A stretch of DNA of 64,000 bases. Origin: Lepidurus packardi. Its lineage: Eukaryota > Arthropoda > Branchiopoda > Notostraca > Triopsidae. The notes under the pieces are model-generated. The model searched no databases. It had not been told where the DNA came from and saw nothing but the letters and a program-made list of their open reading frames with translations. The position numbers were made by a program, and so were the translations under genes. Position 1 is the stretch's first letter. Each line of letters starts with the position of its first letter. The DNA is taken from NCBI GenBank assembly GCA_023053545.1, contig JAKZAN010000006.1:439001-503000 (forward strand). The letters are read 5' to 3'. Positions 1 to 11,120 of the stretch are shown one piece after another.

Positions 1-57
1 TACAGTAGGTAAAACGGGTTTGAAGGGGGGTATTGGGGGGTAAGAAAAGGGGTTTGG

Positions 58-3000
58 CTATACAAAAGTATTTTGGCCGTAAAAGACGGAAGGGACGGGT
101 TCGTTGGTTACGAGATGATCCACGTAGTCGGTCCGGGGAGGAGAAGTAGTGTTGAGCTGACAAACCCACCCGGGTTCATGGGAATTGACTGCGTGGATTG
201 GGGTGGAGGTGGACAGGTTGTCTGGAGGCGGGTACCAGGCGGAGGAAGAGGAGGAGCTTTCTACCGCGTTCATAAAGGCAGCCTGATACCGCTCAACATG
301 CTCGTACTGCTCTGTCACTGGGACGGCGTAGTAGTCGTACTGCCGGTAGTCCGGCTCCTGGCCGTCGGTGGTGGTACAACTCATTTCGTCACTGGTGGTA
401 TAAAAAGTACTAGCAGAGGAACCTGGACCGAACTCGGCCGACGGAGACGGGTACAAAATGTTCGCTACTTCACTGAGAGGATCCAGAGGGTACTGGTGGG
501 TCCACTGGCTGGGTCCAGCCGCAGTGGTAGTCGTGCTAGCGGTAGTAATACTATGGTTTGTGCTGTCCTGGTACGGGTTGTTGTTGTCGCACGACAGGTA
601 CACCGTGGCGGAGTAAGTGTTGTTGTTGTTTGGCAAAGCTTCACTAGGGTAGTCCATCTCCGGTACCATCCACTCGTTATGGTTCGGGTACGCGAAGGAT
701 TGCTCGTAGCTCTCCTTGTAAGGGAACCCTTCAGGAGGGACGTAGGGAGGCGTGGGGTCGTAGGTGGTGGTATCGTACTCGTACGGTAGCGCCGCTGAAT
801 TGTAGTGGTGAGCTTCGGCTTTGGGTTCCATTAAGGCAGGGTTTAAACTCAGGTGGCAGAGGCAGCTTCCTGCCGGACAACCCAGACATCCTTGCATATC
901 TACTGAAAGAGAGTAGATACGTATTTTTTTAAAAAAAATAGGCAGTAATATTTTGATAGTACAGCAATATGACTGCCATCTATATTAAGCTGATGGAAGC
1001 AGGAAATTTAGTAGGAAATTTATGAAAAATTGTGAAACATTGTGAAAGAAACGAAAGTTTGCGAAAAGCTATCTTAAAATGCAGCAATAAGTCAGAAATA
1101 TGGACAAAAATGTCAATATGTCAGAAACATCCTTGCATATCTACTAAAAGAGAGTAGATGCGTATTTTTTTAATAAAATAGGCAGTAATATTTAGATAGT
1201 ACAGCAATATGACTGCCATCTATATTAAGCTGATGGAAGCAGAAAATGTAATTGGAAATTTATGAAAATTTGTGAAAGAAACGAAAGTTTCCTTACAGTG
1301 CAGTAATATGTCAGAAATATGGGTAGAAACAGTCAAAATCGTGATGAATTCATTGAATTCAAATCAAGGCAATAAAACATAAAGGAAGTCATTAAAAGTT
1401 GTAACATTTCTTGGGAAATAGAAGAAGAAAGAGCCAATAGGCTTCGGCCTAAACGGGTAAACAATATAAAAAAAGAAGAAAGAGAAATTTGAAAATTTAA
1501 GAACAATTATGCTAGTTAATTACAAAAATAATTGCCTATTGCTACATCGGAATATCGCTGTAAACATTATACATTATTTACCTGTGTTGTCCTGGACGGT
1601 TTCTGGTTCGCTTTTCATTCGTTTCATATCTGGACTATTTACATTCTAGAAAAAAAAGGATCAAGTAAGTTAATTTTCCAGTAATTTCTTTTTTTATTGT
1701 TTGCGTCGTTAAATGGATTGACACCCAAATGAATCTATTAGAAGGTCTTACTTTTAAAGAAGGTCTACCGCGAGGTTGGGAAAGTAGCAACGCTAAGCCA
1801 CGTGGTCGTCTCCCTACTGCTCCCGCCCCCCGCAGGCGTCGCTGCTCAGCAGTCGATTTGGCTTCTGGTCTTGGATGGTCATGCACACCTTTGGCCTTTT
1901 AGGGCACAATGTAAACAAAGTTCCACATTTATAACCTCATCTAATGCCCTCCTATTTTAGTGCTTAAGATACTTGAATTATAAAAGCCTTTATATCTAAT
2001 TAAAACAAGAAAAGAAGCTGAACTTCTCCTTCAACTTCTCCTTCAACTTCCCCTTCACCGGAAACACTTAAGATCAGCTTCAATGCAACTCAACTCAGTT
2101 TCAGGGGAAAATACTTGCAAGTATGTTTAACGTTAATTTTCCACACAACTAAAATAACAATTGTGGCAAACTTATGTATTATTCTAAATGATTAAATGTA
2201 TTATTATAAATGATTAAATTTGTAATTAATAATTTTCTATATTTTCTGTCCCTTAATTCACAATTCCTATAAATTCTATACCTCTTTTAAAATCCCATTC
2301 GTTCTGAATGAATGGTACAGCAAACTTACTCAATTGTACACTAAATAAAGTGTAATTTAAAAAAATAATGTCTTACTTGGAAGAAGATGGCGTGCTCTGT
2401 ATGTCGCCAGAAATGGGTGACAGGGTACCCACAATGACCGCGGCAAGGCACGATTTCTAATCTTCCCGAACATCTTCTATTGGGGCATGGCTTTCCTATA
2501 TATTTCAAAAAATAAAAACAAAAAGTGAAAAGTCAGAAACGGGAAGGGTCATCATCTTGTTTGGCGAATTCCGTTTTTATTTCAAGAATAGCACTAACTA
2601 TCGTATGTTTTGTGAAAGCATTATCGTGTCGCTTTGTCCTTTTTAATTTAGTGATGTGTTGTACTAAGAAATCCTTCGTTTGAAAACTTTTTTTACATTT
2701 CGTTCCATTTCCATTTTCCTTTTTTTTTTTTCTTTTTTTCTGTCTTTCCCTTGGCTGTTATCTAAGATCTTTGCTCACGGTTATGTTGAAAAACTCGTTT
2801 TTCCACGTGTTGATTTGGACATTACATCGAGTGTCGCGCTGTTGAAAACCGAGAGAAACATTCCCACCACCAGTTTTGTGGTTTGGCTTTTTACCGAACC
2901 TAGAAAACGAGTCCAAGTAATTGCCCACACAGTAACCGTAAGCCCTCTATATACAACTCCTCCACCCCACTTTTTTTTATTTTTTTTTATTTTTTCCTAT

Positions 3001-6000
3001 CGCCTTGTTTATAACTTAAGAGGTACATAAAACCCAAGACGTTTTGAACGCTTTAACTGAAACAAAGGACCCGCCGACAGCCGCGTGTATATCTAAGAGA
3101 CTTTCAAGTTTGAACGCCAGGTGTAATCAAGAGCGTTGGGTTTCTGTTCTACAAGGATAATGAATTATAGGTCTTTATCTTTTCTTTTTTTTTCGACGTC
3201 AAACCTTTACAAGATTGAAAAGGGCCTTCGTTTTTTTTTAAAGGATGTTGAACCTGAACTGTACTGGACGATCTGTTAAGAGATTAGGACCTCCCATAAG
3301 CAAAAATAAACTAGAGTAGATGTAGATTTTCAGTCTAAAGAAAAGAGTAAAAAGAAATAGCTTGCTAGGATTGGGGTTCAGTTTCACGAAGGACCAATTT
3401 CCTATAGAGTAACTAAGGAAAATGGACCTTAATAGCATGCCCTATGCAATAAGGTCGAGTTGTCTATGTTATAGTATAGAAAAATCGACCTTAGTGAACA
3501 AAAAAAGACAGCGAAATTCCTATGCTTTAATATTAGAAACATTTGAAGATATCTTTTGAAATTCATTCTAATATCCGAACATATGATTGTAATAACCGAT
3601 TAAGATTCTATGAATTTTATCATTTTGAACCGATTCTTTAAAATTGTATTCCGTAAAGCGGCTTTTTTCAGGATGTTGAACCAGAACTGTACTGGACGAT
3701 CTATTAAGAGATTAGGACCTCCCATAAGCAAAAATAAACTAGAGTAGATGTAGATTTTCAGTCTAAAGAAAAGAGTAAAAAGAAATAGCTTGCTAGGATT
3801 GGGGTTCAGTTTCACGAAGGACCAATTTCCTATACAGTAACTAAGGAAAATGGACCTTAATAGCATGCCCTATGCAATAAGGTCAAGTTGTCTATGTTAT
3901 AGTATAGGAAAATCGACCTTAGTGAACAAAAAAAGACAGCGAAATTCCTATGCTTTAATATGAAAAACATTTGAAGATTCTTTTGATATTCGTTCTAATA
4001 TCCGAACATATGATTGTAATAACCGATTAAGATTCTATGAATTTTATCATTTTGAACCGATTCTTTAAAATTGTATTCCGTAAAGCGGCTTTTTTCAGGA
4101 TGTTGAACCAGAACTGTACTGGACGATCTATTAAGAGATTAGGACCTCCCATAAGCAAAAATAAACTAGAGTAGATGTAGATTTTCAGTCTAAAGAAAAG
4201 AGTAAAAAGAAATAGCTTGCTAGGATTGGGGTTCAGTTTCACGAAGGACCAATTTCCTATACAGTAACTAAGGAAAATGGACCTTAATAGCATGCCCTAT
4301 GCAATAAGGTCGAGTTGTCTATGTTATAGTATAGGAAAATCGACCTTAGTGAACAAAAAAAGACAGCGAAATTCCTATGCTTTAATATGAAAAACATTTG
4401 AAGATTCTTTTGATATTCGTTCTAATATCCGAACATATGATTGTAATAACCGATTAAGATTCTATGAATTTTATCATTTTGAACCGATTCTTTAAAATTG
4501 TATTCCGTAAAGCGGCTTTTTTCAGGATGTTGAACCAGAACTGTACTGGACGATCTATTAAGAGATTAGGACCTCCCATAAGCAAAAATAAACTAGAGTA
4601 GATGTAGATTTTCAGTCTAAAGAAAAGAGTAAAAAGAAATAGCTTGCTAGGATTGGGGTTCAGTTTCACGAAGGACCAATTTCCTATACAGTAACTAAGG
4701 AAAATGGACCTTAATAGCATGCCCTATGCAATAAGGTCGAGTTGTCTATGTTATAGTATAGGAAAATCGACCTTAGTGAACAAAAAAAGACAGCGAAATT
4801 CCTATGCTTTAATATGAAAAACATTTGAAGATTCTTTTGATATTCGTTCTAATATCCGAACATATGATTGTAATAACCGATTAAGATTCTATGAATTTTA
4901 TCATTTTGAACCGATTCTTTAAAATTGTATTCCGTAAAGCGGCTTTTTTCAGGATGTTGAACCAGAACTGTACTGGACGATCTATTAAGAGATTAGGACC
5001 TCCCATAAGCAAAAATAAACTAGAGTAGATGTAGATTTTCAGTCTAAAGAAAAGAGTAAAAAGAAATAGCTTGCTAGGATTGGGGTTCAGTTTCACGAAG
5101 GACCAATTTCCTATAGAGTAACTAAGGAAAATGGACCTTAATAGCATGCCCTATGCAATAAGGTCGAGTTGTCTATGTTATAGTATAGAAAAATCGACCT
5201 TAGTGAACAAAAAAAGACAGCGAAATTCCTATGCTTTAATATTAGAAACATTTGAAGATATCTTTTGAAATTCATTCTAAAATCCGAACATATGATTGTA
5301 ATAACCGATTAAGATTCTATGAATTTTATCATTTTCAACCGATTCTTTAAAATTGTATTCCGTAAAGCGGCTGATTCTAATAACCAGTGATCACACTAAA
5401 CGGCACCTACTGTAAAATGAAGTAATAAAATGGAAATGGTACCAATTAATGTTGACAAGAATCTTAGAAAGGCTCTAAGTACAGTACATAATAGTGGTAA
5501 GTACTCGAGCCCACCTCAAACACAGTGCCATCCTCCCAACAATGAGCCTTTTGTCCCAATTTTCCTAACAAAAGTGCTTGGGAAAGGTAAAAAAAAGCGA
5601 GACTTGGATTCCATATCGAGTTCACATTGCTTCAAAGAGACCCTGACAAGAAAAGAATAGTAAAACAAAGATGCCTGGTCTTTGCGAGAGTACTCTCAAG
5701 ATCTTGTTTGGAAGAGAAGCTTGCGGTAATAATGAGCGTAATGATATGCATGGCAGGTGCTACTTAAAGAGCCAGCATGTAAAGGAGAAGGTCACCGTCC
5801 AGTGTTATCTATGAGCTGCTGCTGTTCTACCAGTAATCTTCAAAACCAAAAAAAAACAAAAATAGAGGAGAAAGGAGCCATGCGTTTGCGTTTTGACAAC
5901 GCAGCCAACTAAGATCCTACAGAGCGCGTCTCAGAGTTAGTATAGGCGTAGTAGAAGTAGTAGTAGTCATAGTAGGCTACTATTGCGTAGACTTGACTTG

Positions 6001-8961
6001 GAAAGTGTGCCGAGAGAGCCGTCTAGGAGTATATACCCTTGTCGCGAGCCATCCCAAGCCGTCTGCCTTCTTTGTTTTAGAACGTAGTTTTTGTCGCTGG
6101 CGCCAGAGGGCACTACTGTGTATCCGGCCTGTGGCATGGCACGTGGCTAAGCAAGCCCATCAACGTCGCCATATGCAAATTGAAATCTTGTAAAAGTATA
6201 AGCACGAACATGAAAGGAATGACCTTGTGTGCCAAAACAAAAAAGAGAACGTCACCTGTCAACAAAAAAGAACTTGGCATAGATGCTATTTCATACATTT
6301 TATGTACGCTTTTGTACCTTAAAATCCAATCCAAGCCCAAATTCCCCACCATAAAGAAAGAAAACCTGCATGTGGGTCAGTTTTATAATTAGTTCTTATT
6401 TCTTTATATTTTTTAATTTTTTTTTTTGGCTTCAAACACCTACTGTACTGCTTCCAGTCAAGTTTTTCCTTGTCAACATTCAAGAGATGGATGTGTTAAC
6501 TGTGGAGTGACCAGTGTTGGGTTGATTACATGTTGTGGTGTCTACTGTTCCGTTAATTTAGGAAGGTTTTGGGCAAGGTCAGTGTTGCGCTGACTTAAAT
6601 CATTCTGGTTGGCAGTTTACCTAACAACTTTTTTTTTTTTTTTATTTTTCAAAACTTGTACTTGACGATGTTGGCTCTGAGCGAAACGGGTTAAATGGAA
6701 AAATTATGCAGCACACTTTTTGTTGGCTCTTAAAGGTTTTGGAACTCACTTTTTGGCGCAACCTGACACGTAGAAGCCACAGGGACAAGTTTTTCTGTAG
6801 ACGTATTATATGGGACGTACGTGCATTTTCTACGGCCAAGGTGTAGACAGTGCAATGGTTTTTTTCTTTTTTTTTTTAAGAGTGAGAATTATTTGTTGCT
6901 GTGGAGACAGCAAGACAGAGAGACCGAGAGAAAGCGAAAATATTCAAAGCTTCTGCTAATGCAAAGCGTTTGGTTTGATGGTGTCCACGATATGGCGGAA
7001 TTGGACAATTCTATACTGACGGGTCAAGTTGTTAAGAGAGTTCTTAAGAGTTAAGACCAGTTCACGCTAGTCAAGGTAAAATATGTGTGAGATTCAATAG
7101 ATATTGCCCTGGGTCGTTTAAGATTAAAAGGACTCGGATCAAGGAAGTTTGAAACGGCAAAGGAGCGTGGTTGGAGTGGAGTGTTGTGACACGGGGACGC
7201 AGCCACGTGTCTGGCGCGAAAAAGGTCCTCACGGCGTCCCGGTCCGGCGCAGATCGATGCGCGTGACGCTGCTAACAAGTTTGGACAGAGCAAGTGTCGA
7301 AGCTATCAATACCCCGTTTAATGTGTCTTTGCCATAAAAGTCACAGCTTTTTTTGCTGTGTATTACAATTTATCGACTCCCCTACCAAAGTGTCTACATA
7401 ACGAGGAATCTAAAAAGGCTAATGTATAAAAAGTTGGCGCTTTACCTTGTTGTTTTTTCCGAGCTTTATCACAAATGGCAGGGCGCAGATGGACCGCGTC
7501 TCCGTTGTCGTTGACGCAGCGTGCTGAGCACAGGAACACGCCCAGACAGGATTTCTTGAGAATTTGCACATTGTGGTTATTAGTATTACGCATGGCCCAT
7601 CCCGAAGCATGGCGCCGCGCATCCTCGCAGTCAGGCCGGTAAACCAACCGCACGTGGCCGTCGACCCAATCCGTGAACGTGTCATATCGCGTTACCTGTC
7701 CAAAAGAAAAGCCCCGTACGGTTAATATTAGAAAAAGACCCTAATCTCCTCCATCCTTTCTCCTTATTTTTTCGCATTTATTCTTAATTTCTAAAACTAT
7801 TAAAAAAATTCTCTAAAATATCTAAGAAAAATTCTAAAATATCCAAGAAAAATTCTAAAATATCTAAGAAAAATTTTAAAATATCTTAAATATTATAAGT
7901 ATTATAAATATTTATATTTATAAAGATATAAAAAATTAAAATATAAAATAGATAAATGTTCTGTGATTAGTAATCTATTATTTTTCTTTTTTTTTATATC
8001 TCTTATTTAATTTAATTTTAGTTAAAGATTCAAATGAGGATGGTACAGGTGCAATTCACGATATAAGCTGAAGAAAATGAACCTAATTAAGGAAATTAAA
8101 AATTAAGAAAAATAAAAATAAAAAAAGAAATCTGTAAAAAATAGTAAACAAACCGGGGGAACAGAAGTCGTGTCACCTTTTTGTTCAAGATACCCAATTT
8201 AGGGAGTAGACAAGTTCTCTGTCCTAATTTGCATATTGGTAACCCTTTATGTCCATGCTAACTTGCTCACCTAGTGCTGCTAACAGGAAACGGGAAAGTG
8301 TTGGCAATGAATCATAAAAGCGCCCGGTGCACTGTATATATTACTATTTATTTCCATTTTAAAATTCATTTCGACTCGAAAATCCAGTTGTTTTTTTTTT
8401 TAAAAAAAAAAGAAAAAAAACTTTTCGCGTGTCTAGCGATGTAACATTTTGGCAAAACATAAAGAAAAACCGAGAAGCCTTTGTGCTACACTATAGTTGT
8501 AGTTTTCTTTTCTTTTTTTTTTTTTTTTTAGAAATTGCCTAAATTAATTTACGAGCTAAACCGGTTTCAAGTTGTTCCAATCCAAACGGGATTTTCCATA
8601 CTAATCGACAGACAACTTTTTTCTAGCTTGTTCCTTTTTGCACCGGTGAAAGGATACATATTTCAAAGGAAATATTTTTAAAAAGGATTAAAAATAATTC
8701 TAAACTCATTTTAATTCTTTTAATACAAATTAGTCAATTCAATTTGTTAGCAAAATTACCTAAATCTGGCCAATAAATTCTTGGCTAAATATGCTACATT
8801 GTTGGGGGAAATGATTCAGATATGCTTGTAAGATTTCTGAAGTGCAAAATGTAAAAAATGCAAAAAAATAAAAAAAATCTTACTTTGGGAATGTTGGTGT
8901 CGTTAATGTCCCACTCCATGGACGGCGTTTGGGCGGACAGCGTGCTCGCAGATGGTCGCAT
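58..8961 (-). CDS. gcm: Glial cells missing (GCM) family transcription factor, six coding exons
   Basis: Coding exons on the minus strand, in order: 8884-8961, 7446-7695, 2377-2495, 1752-1895, 1582-1645 and 58-902. Phases agree at every junction and the sum is 1500 nt (499 aa plus TAG). The GCM domain runs over about residues 17-165. WDINDTNIP is in exon 1; [22 protein letters not shown] and LRPAICDKA are in exon 2; CPNRRC and [13 protein letters not shown] are in exon 3; [13 protein letters not shown] is in exon 4. The Cys/His set expected to bind two zinc ions is present. The last exon (about 280 aa) is low-complexity, rich in Tyr, Ser, Thr, Pro and Asn, as expected for a transactivation region. 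From family knowledge, GCM proteins bind ATGCGGGT-type sites and control glial, haemocyte or parathyroid fates. The ATG at 8961 follows a pyrimidine-rich acceptor near 8969, so a 5' UTR exon lies upstream, not found. The first ATG is my inference; the domain is certain. Confidence 0.93.
903..1581 (-). other. gcm last intron with a duplicated 3' splice-site segment
   Basis: This intron separates coding exons 5 and 6. It holds two direct copies, at about 887-1110 and 1128-1320. They share a segment with the words CATCCTTGCATATCTACT, GGCAGTAATATTT and GCCATCTATATTAAGCTGA. Copy 1 straddles the true acceptor and the first bases of the last exon; copy 2 carries a decoy of the same acceptor. Confidence 0.8.
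2496..7445 (-). other. gcm: Large gcm intron splitting the DNA-binding domain
   Basis: This intron of about 4.95 kb lies between the exon ending KKQQG and the exon starting KPCPNRRC. The donor at 7445 is GTAAAG and the acceptor at 2496 is TATAG. About 43 percent of it is the 427-bp tandem array at 3237-5371. The remainder (2496-3236 and 5372-7445) shows no exon I can support. Its open frames, including one of 116 aa at 2680-3030, are low-complexity and match nothing I recognise. Confidence 0.85.
3237..5371. repeat. Five tandem copies of a 427-bp unit
   Basis: Near-identical units repeat with a spacing of exactly 427 bp, for example the matching segments at 3600, 4027, 4454 and 4881. The first copy starts near 3237 and the last ends near 5371, giving five units. 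Units 2 to 4 are almost identical, while the two outer units share private variants (TAGAGTAAC against TACAGTAAC). This suggests amplification or homogenisation of the inner units. Each unit has an 88-codon open frame on the minus strand. The frame has no family I know and is probably a by-product. Each unit also contains a minus-orientation copy of the three-module dispersed repeat (TCGACCTTAG, GCAATAAGG, CCTATGC). Confidence 0.95.
7696..8883 (-). other. gcm: gcm first coding intron
   Basis: The intron lies between the exon ending NDTNIPK (donor GTAAGA at 8883) and the exon starting VTRYDTF (acceptor GGACAG). It is AT-rich and holds a short run of about four 26-bp copies of AAAAATTCTAAAATATC near 7795-7890. 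I see nothing else in it. Confidence 0.8.
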
Positions 8962-8968
8962 GCACACT

Positions 8969-10089
8969 CTGGTGACGCGCAACGAAAACAAAAAGAACCG
9001 TTAGAAAAATAGCGCGCTTGCTTCACTTTTGCGCCCTTTTATGAAGGAAATAGTAAGCAAAACTGGATGTTTCGAGTTTGTAGATCACAGGTAACAGGCA
9101 TACACAATTAGAAAGTGATGATTACAAATCGATTGATCAAAATCACCGACAAGGTATAATATGATGAAGGGCAATTTGAATTTGAAATGGACAGGACACC
9201 TTAACGGTTTTCCTAAGGAGCCAGAAAGGTGTCAACCAGTGTCTTGTTTACACCTGAACAGTGATCCATCTTTGGATACTGGACGATGGTTAGCAATTAT
9301 GGGGATACGATGAGGATATGTAACTTTCAGATAAACTACTGAGGAAGGAAACTGCCACTGGAGGGCATCGATTGGGGGTTCGATTTGAACCGTCTTTTTC
9401 GTTTTTCGGACACTGTTCTTCAATGTTTTGAATATCTTAAGAAGGCGAAGAAGCGAATACAAGAAAAAGGGAAACCTGGCAAGGTAGGAGGCCTAGTTTG
9501 GTAGAGACGGGTATCTACGCAACAGTTGTCGAACGTGTTTAATGTGGGTTCATGTTTTCGAACAGAACTGTCTTTGGGTAATTACCTCTCTTGAATATTT
9601 AAACAGATTCTCCCTCTTCCAAAAAAAAACTTGCTGTCTTGTTTGAATAGACAGGTGAATTAGCATAAGAAATTGAAGAGAAAATCTGGATCCGTTTTTT
9701 GGTTACTAGGATCTTTTGAGGGGTTTTACGGTCAAAAATAATTGGGTTGAAGATTTTTTTCATTTTTTTAGAAAATTGTTCACCATCACTAGAAATATTC
9801 GGGGAATTTCGTACCTTCCTTTGACGTGGAATGGTTGGAGTATGTACCAGGTTTCGGATACTAGTTCTGGTAGCGCATAAACCAAACAGACTAATGATCG
9901 GTTTATGAAAGCTAAGGGTACTAAACGCACTTATTGTGTTTGTATAATTAGCACCTGCTGGTTGCGCAGTGGCGGACGTTTTTGCAGCGTTCTTTCGGTT
10001 CCTAATATATTACTCATATTGCCATTGTCAATCCTAAAGCTCCATCATAAGCATGACTAAACCTTGTTGCGTTTAGTTTAGCTTGTGGA
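8969..10089. other. Gene-free stretch upstream of gcm
   Basis: I see no supported exon or RNA gene here. The non-coding first exon and promoter of gcm should lie in this stretch or farther right, but I could not place them. Confidence 0.5.
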
Positions 10090-11120
10090 TTTTGGCTCCT
10101 ACCCGTCGCTCCGCAAAGCGCGGGCCGGGGCGGTTGGGTTCAGCCACGCTTATGATACTATTATGTCATGTATCGGAAAATGTCGCTGCTATTAGATTAG
10201 AATATTGTTCCTGGTAACGTAGACGCTTTGATTTTCGCTGTACGTGGCCCCGTTCACGAGCTAGAGCGTTCCAAAGTGGGCGGCCGCGCTCCGGTACTGC
10301 GGTACTGACGTCACCCAACTTTGGATCCAGTTATGTCGGTCTCTAATCATCGCATCAAAGTATTTGATACATCGTTAGAATCTGCATTCCAAGGCGAATG
10401 TATGTATCCATGTAGTTTTACGACTTCGTTATTTATTTTGCTCTACCATCTATTTTGCTTTACCGTCGCTCCGAGCGGGAGATACAAGGCCGGGTTTGCT
10501 AGGTTCCGCCACGCTTAGGATACGCTGACGTCATCTAAAAAACCTTGCTGCTATTTGATTGTCATAATATCCCTAGAAACGTAGATGATTTTATTTTCGC
10601 TGTACGTGGCCCCGTTCACGAACTAGAGCGTTCCAAAATGAGCGGCCGCGCTCCGGTACTCCGGTACTGACGTCACCCAACTTTGGATCTAGTTATGTCG
10701 GTCCCTAATCATCGCATCAAAGTATTTGATACATCGTTAGAACCTGCATTCCAAGGCGAATGTACATATCCATGTAGTTTTACGACTTCATTATTTATTT
10801 TGTTCTACCATCTATTTTGCTTTACCGTCGCTCCGAACGGGAGATACAAGGCCGGGTTTCCTAGGTTCCGCCACGCTTAGGATACTCTGACGTTATCTAA
10901 AAAACCTTGCTGCCCTTTAATTGTCATAATATCCCTGGAAACGTAGATGCTTTGATTTTCGCTGTGCGTGGGCCCATTCACGAGCTAGAGCGTTCCAAAG
11001 TGGGCGGCCGCGCTCCGGTACTGACGTCACCCAACTTTGGATCTAGCTATCTCGGTACCTAATCATGGCCTCAAATCATGTGATACATGGTTCGAATCAG
11101 TTCTCCAAGCCGAATGTGTT
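10090..11120. repeat. Tandem 362-bp repeats carrying NotI and CRE motifs
   Basis: About three units, the first and last partial. GCGGCCGC recurs at 10280, 10642 and 11004, a spacing of exactly 362 bp. A perfect TGACGTCA palindrome lies just after it at 10306, 10668 and 11022. The last is 8 bp closer because part of the preceding CGGTACT repeat is missing. A further perfect TGACGTCA is at 10526, and its counterpart in the next unit is mutated to TGACGTTA. The units are far more GC- and CpG-rich than their surroundings. Confidence 0.9.

Noticed and set aside
73-789. 238-codon plus-strand open frame opposite the gcm last exon
   Set aside because: It is the antisense shadow of the Tyr/Ser-rich coding exon and has no independent signal.
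3600-5147. Four copies of an 88-aa frame in the 427-bp array as a gene family
   Set aside because: The frame exists because the unit is copied. It has no recognisable domain, overlaps the dispersed-repeat modules and lies in an intron of a gene on the same strand.
7051-7337. CPN-like start of a 7.1-7.3 kb frame as the missing GCM zinc-binding exon
   Set aside because: The true exon with CPNRRC and CRGHCGYPV is at 2377-2495 with matching phases. The 7.1-kb frame lacks the rest of the motif.
11080-11110. tRNA-type B box (GGTTCGAATCA) suggesting a SINE
   Set aside because: The other units of the same repeat read CGTTAGAATCT there, and no A box or cloverleaf can be found at the right distance.
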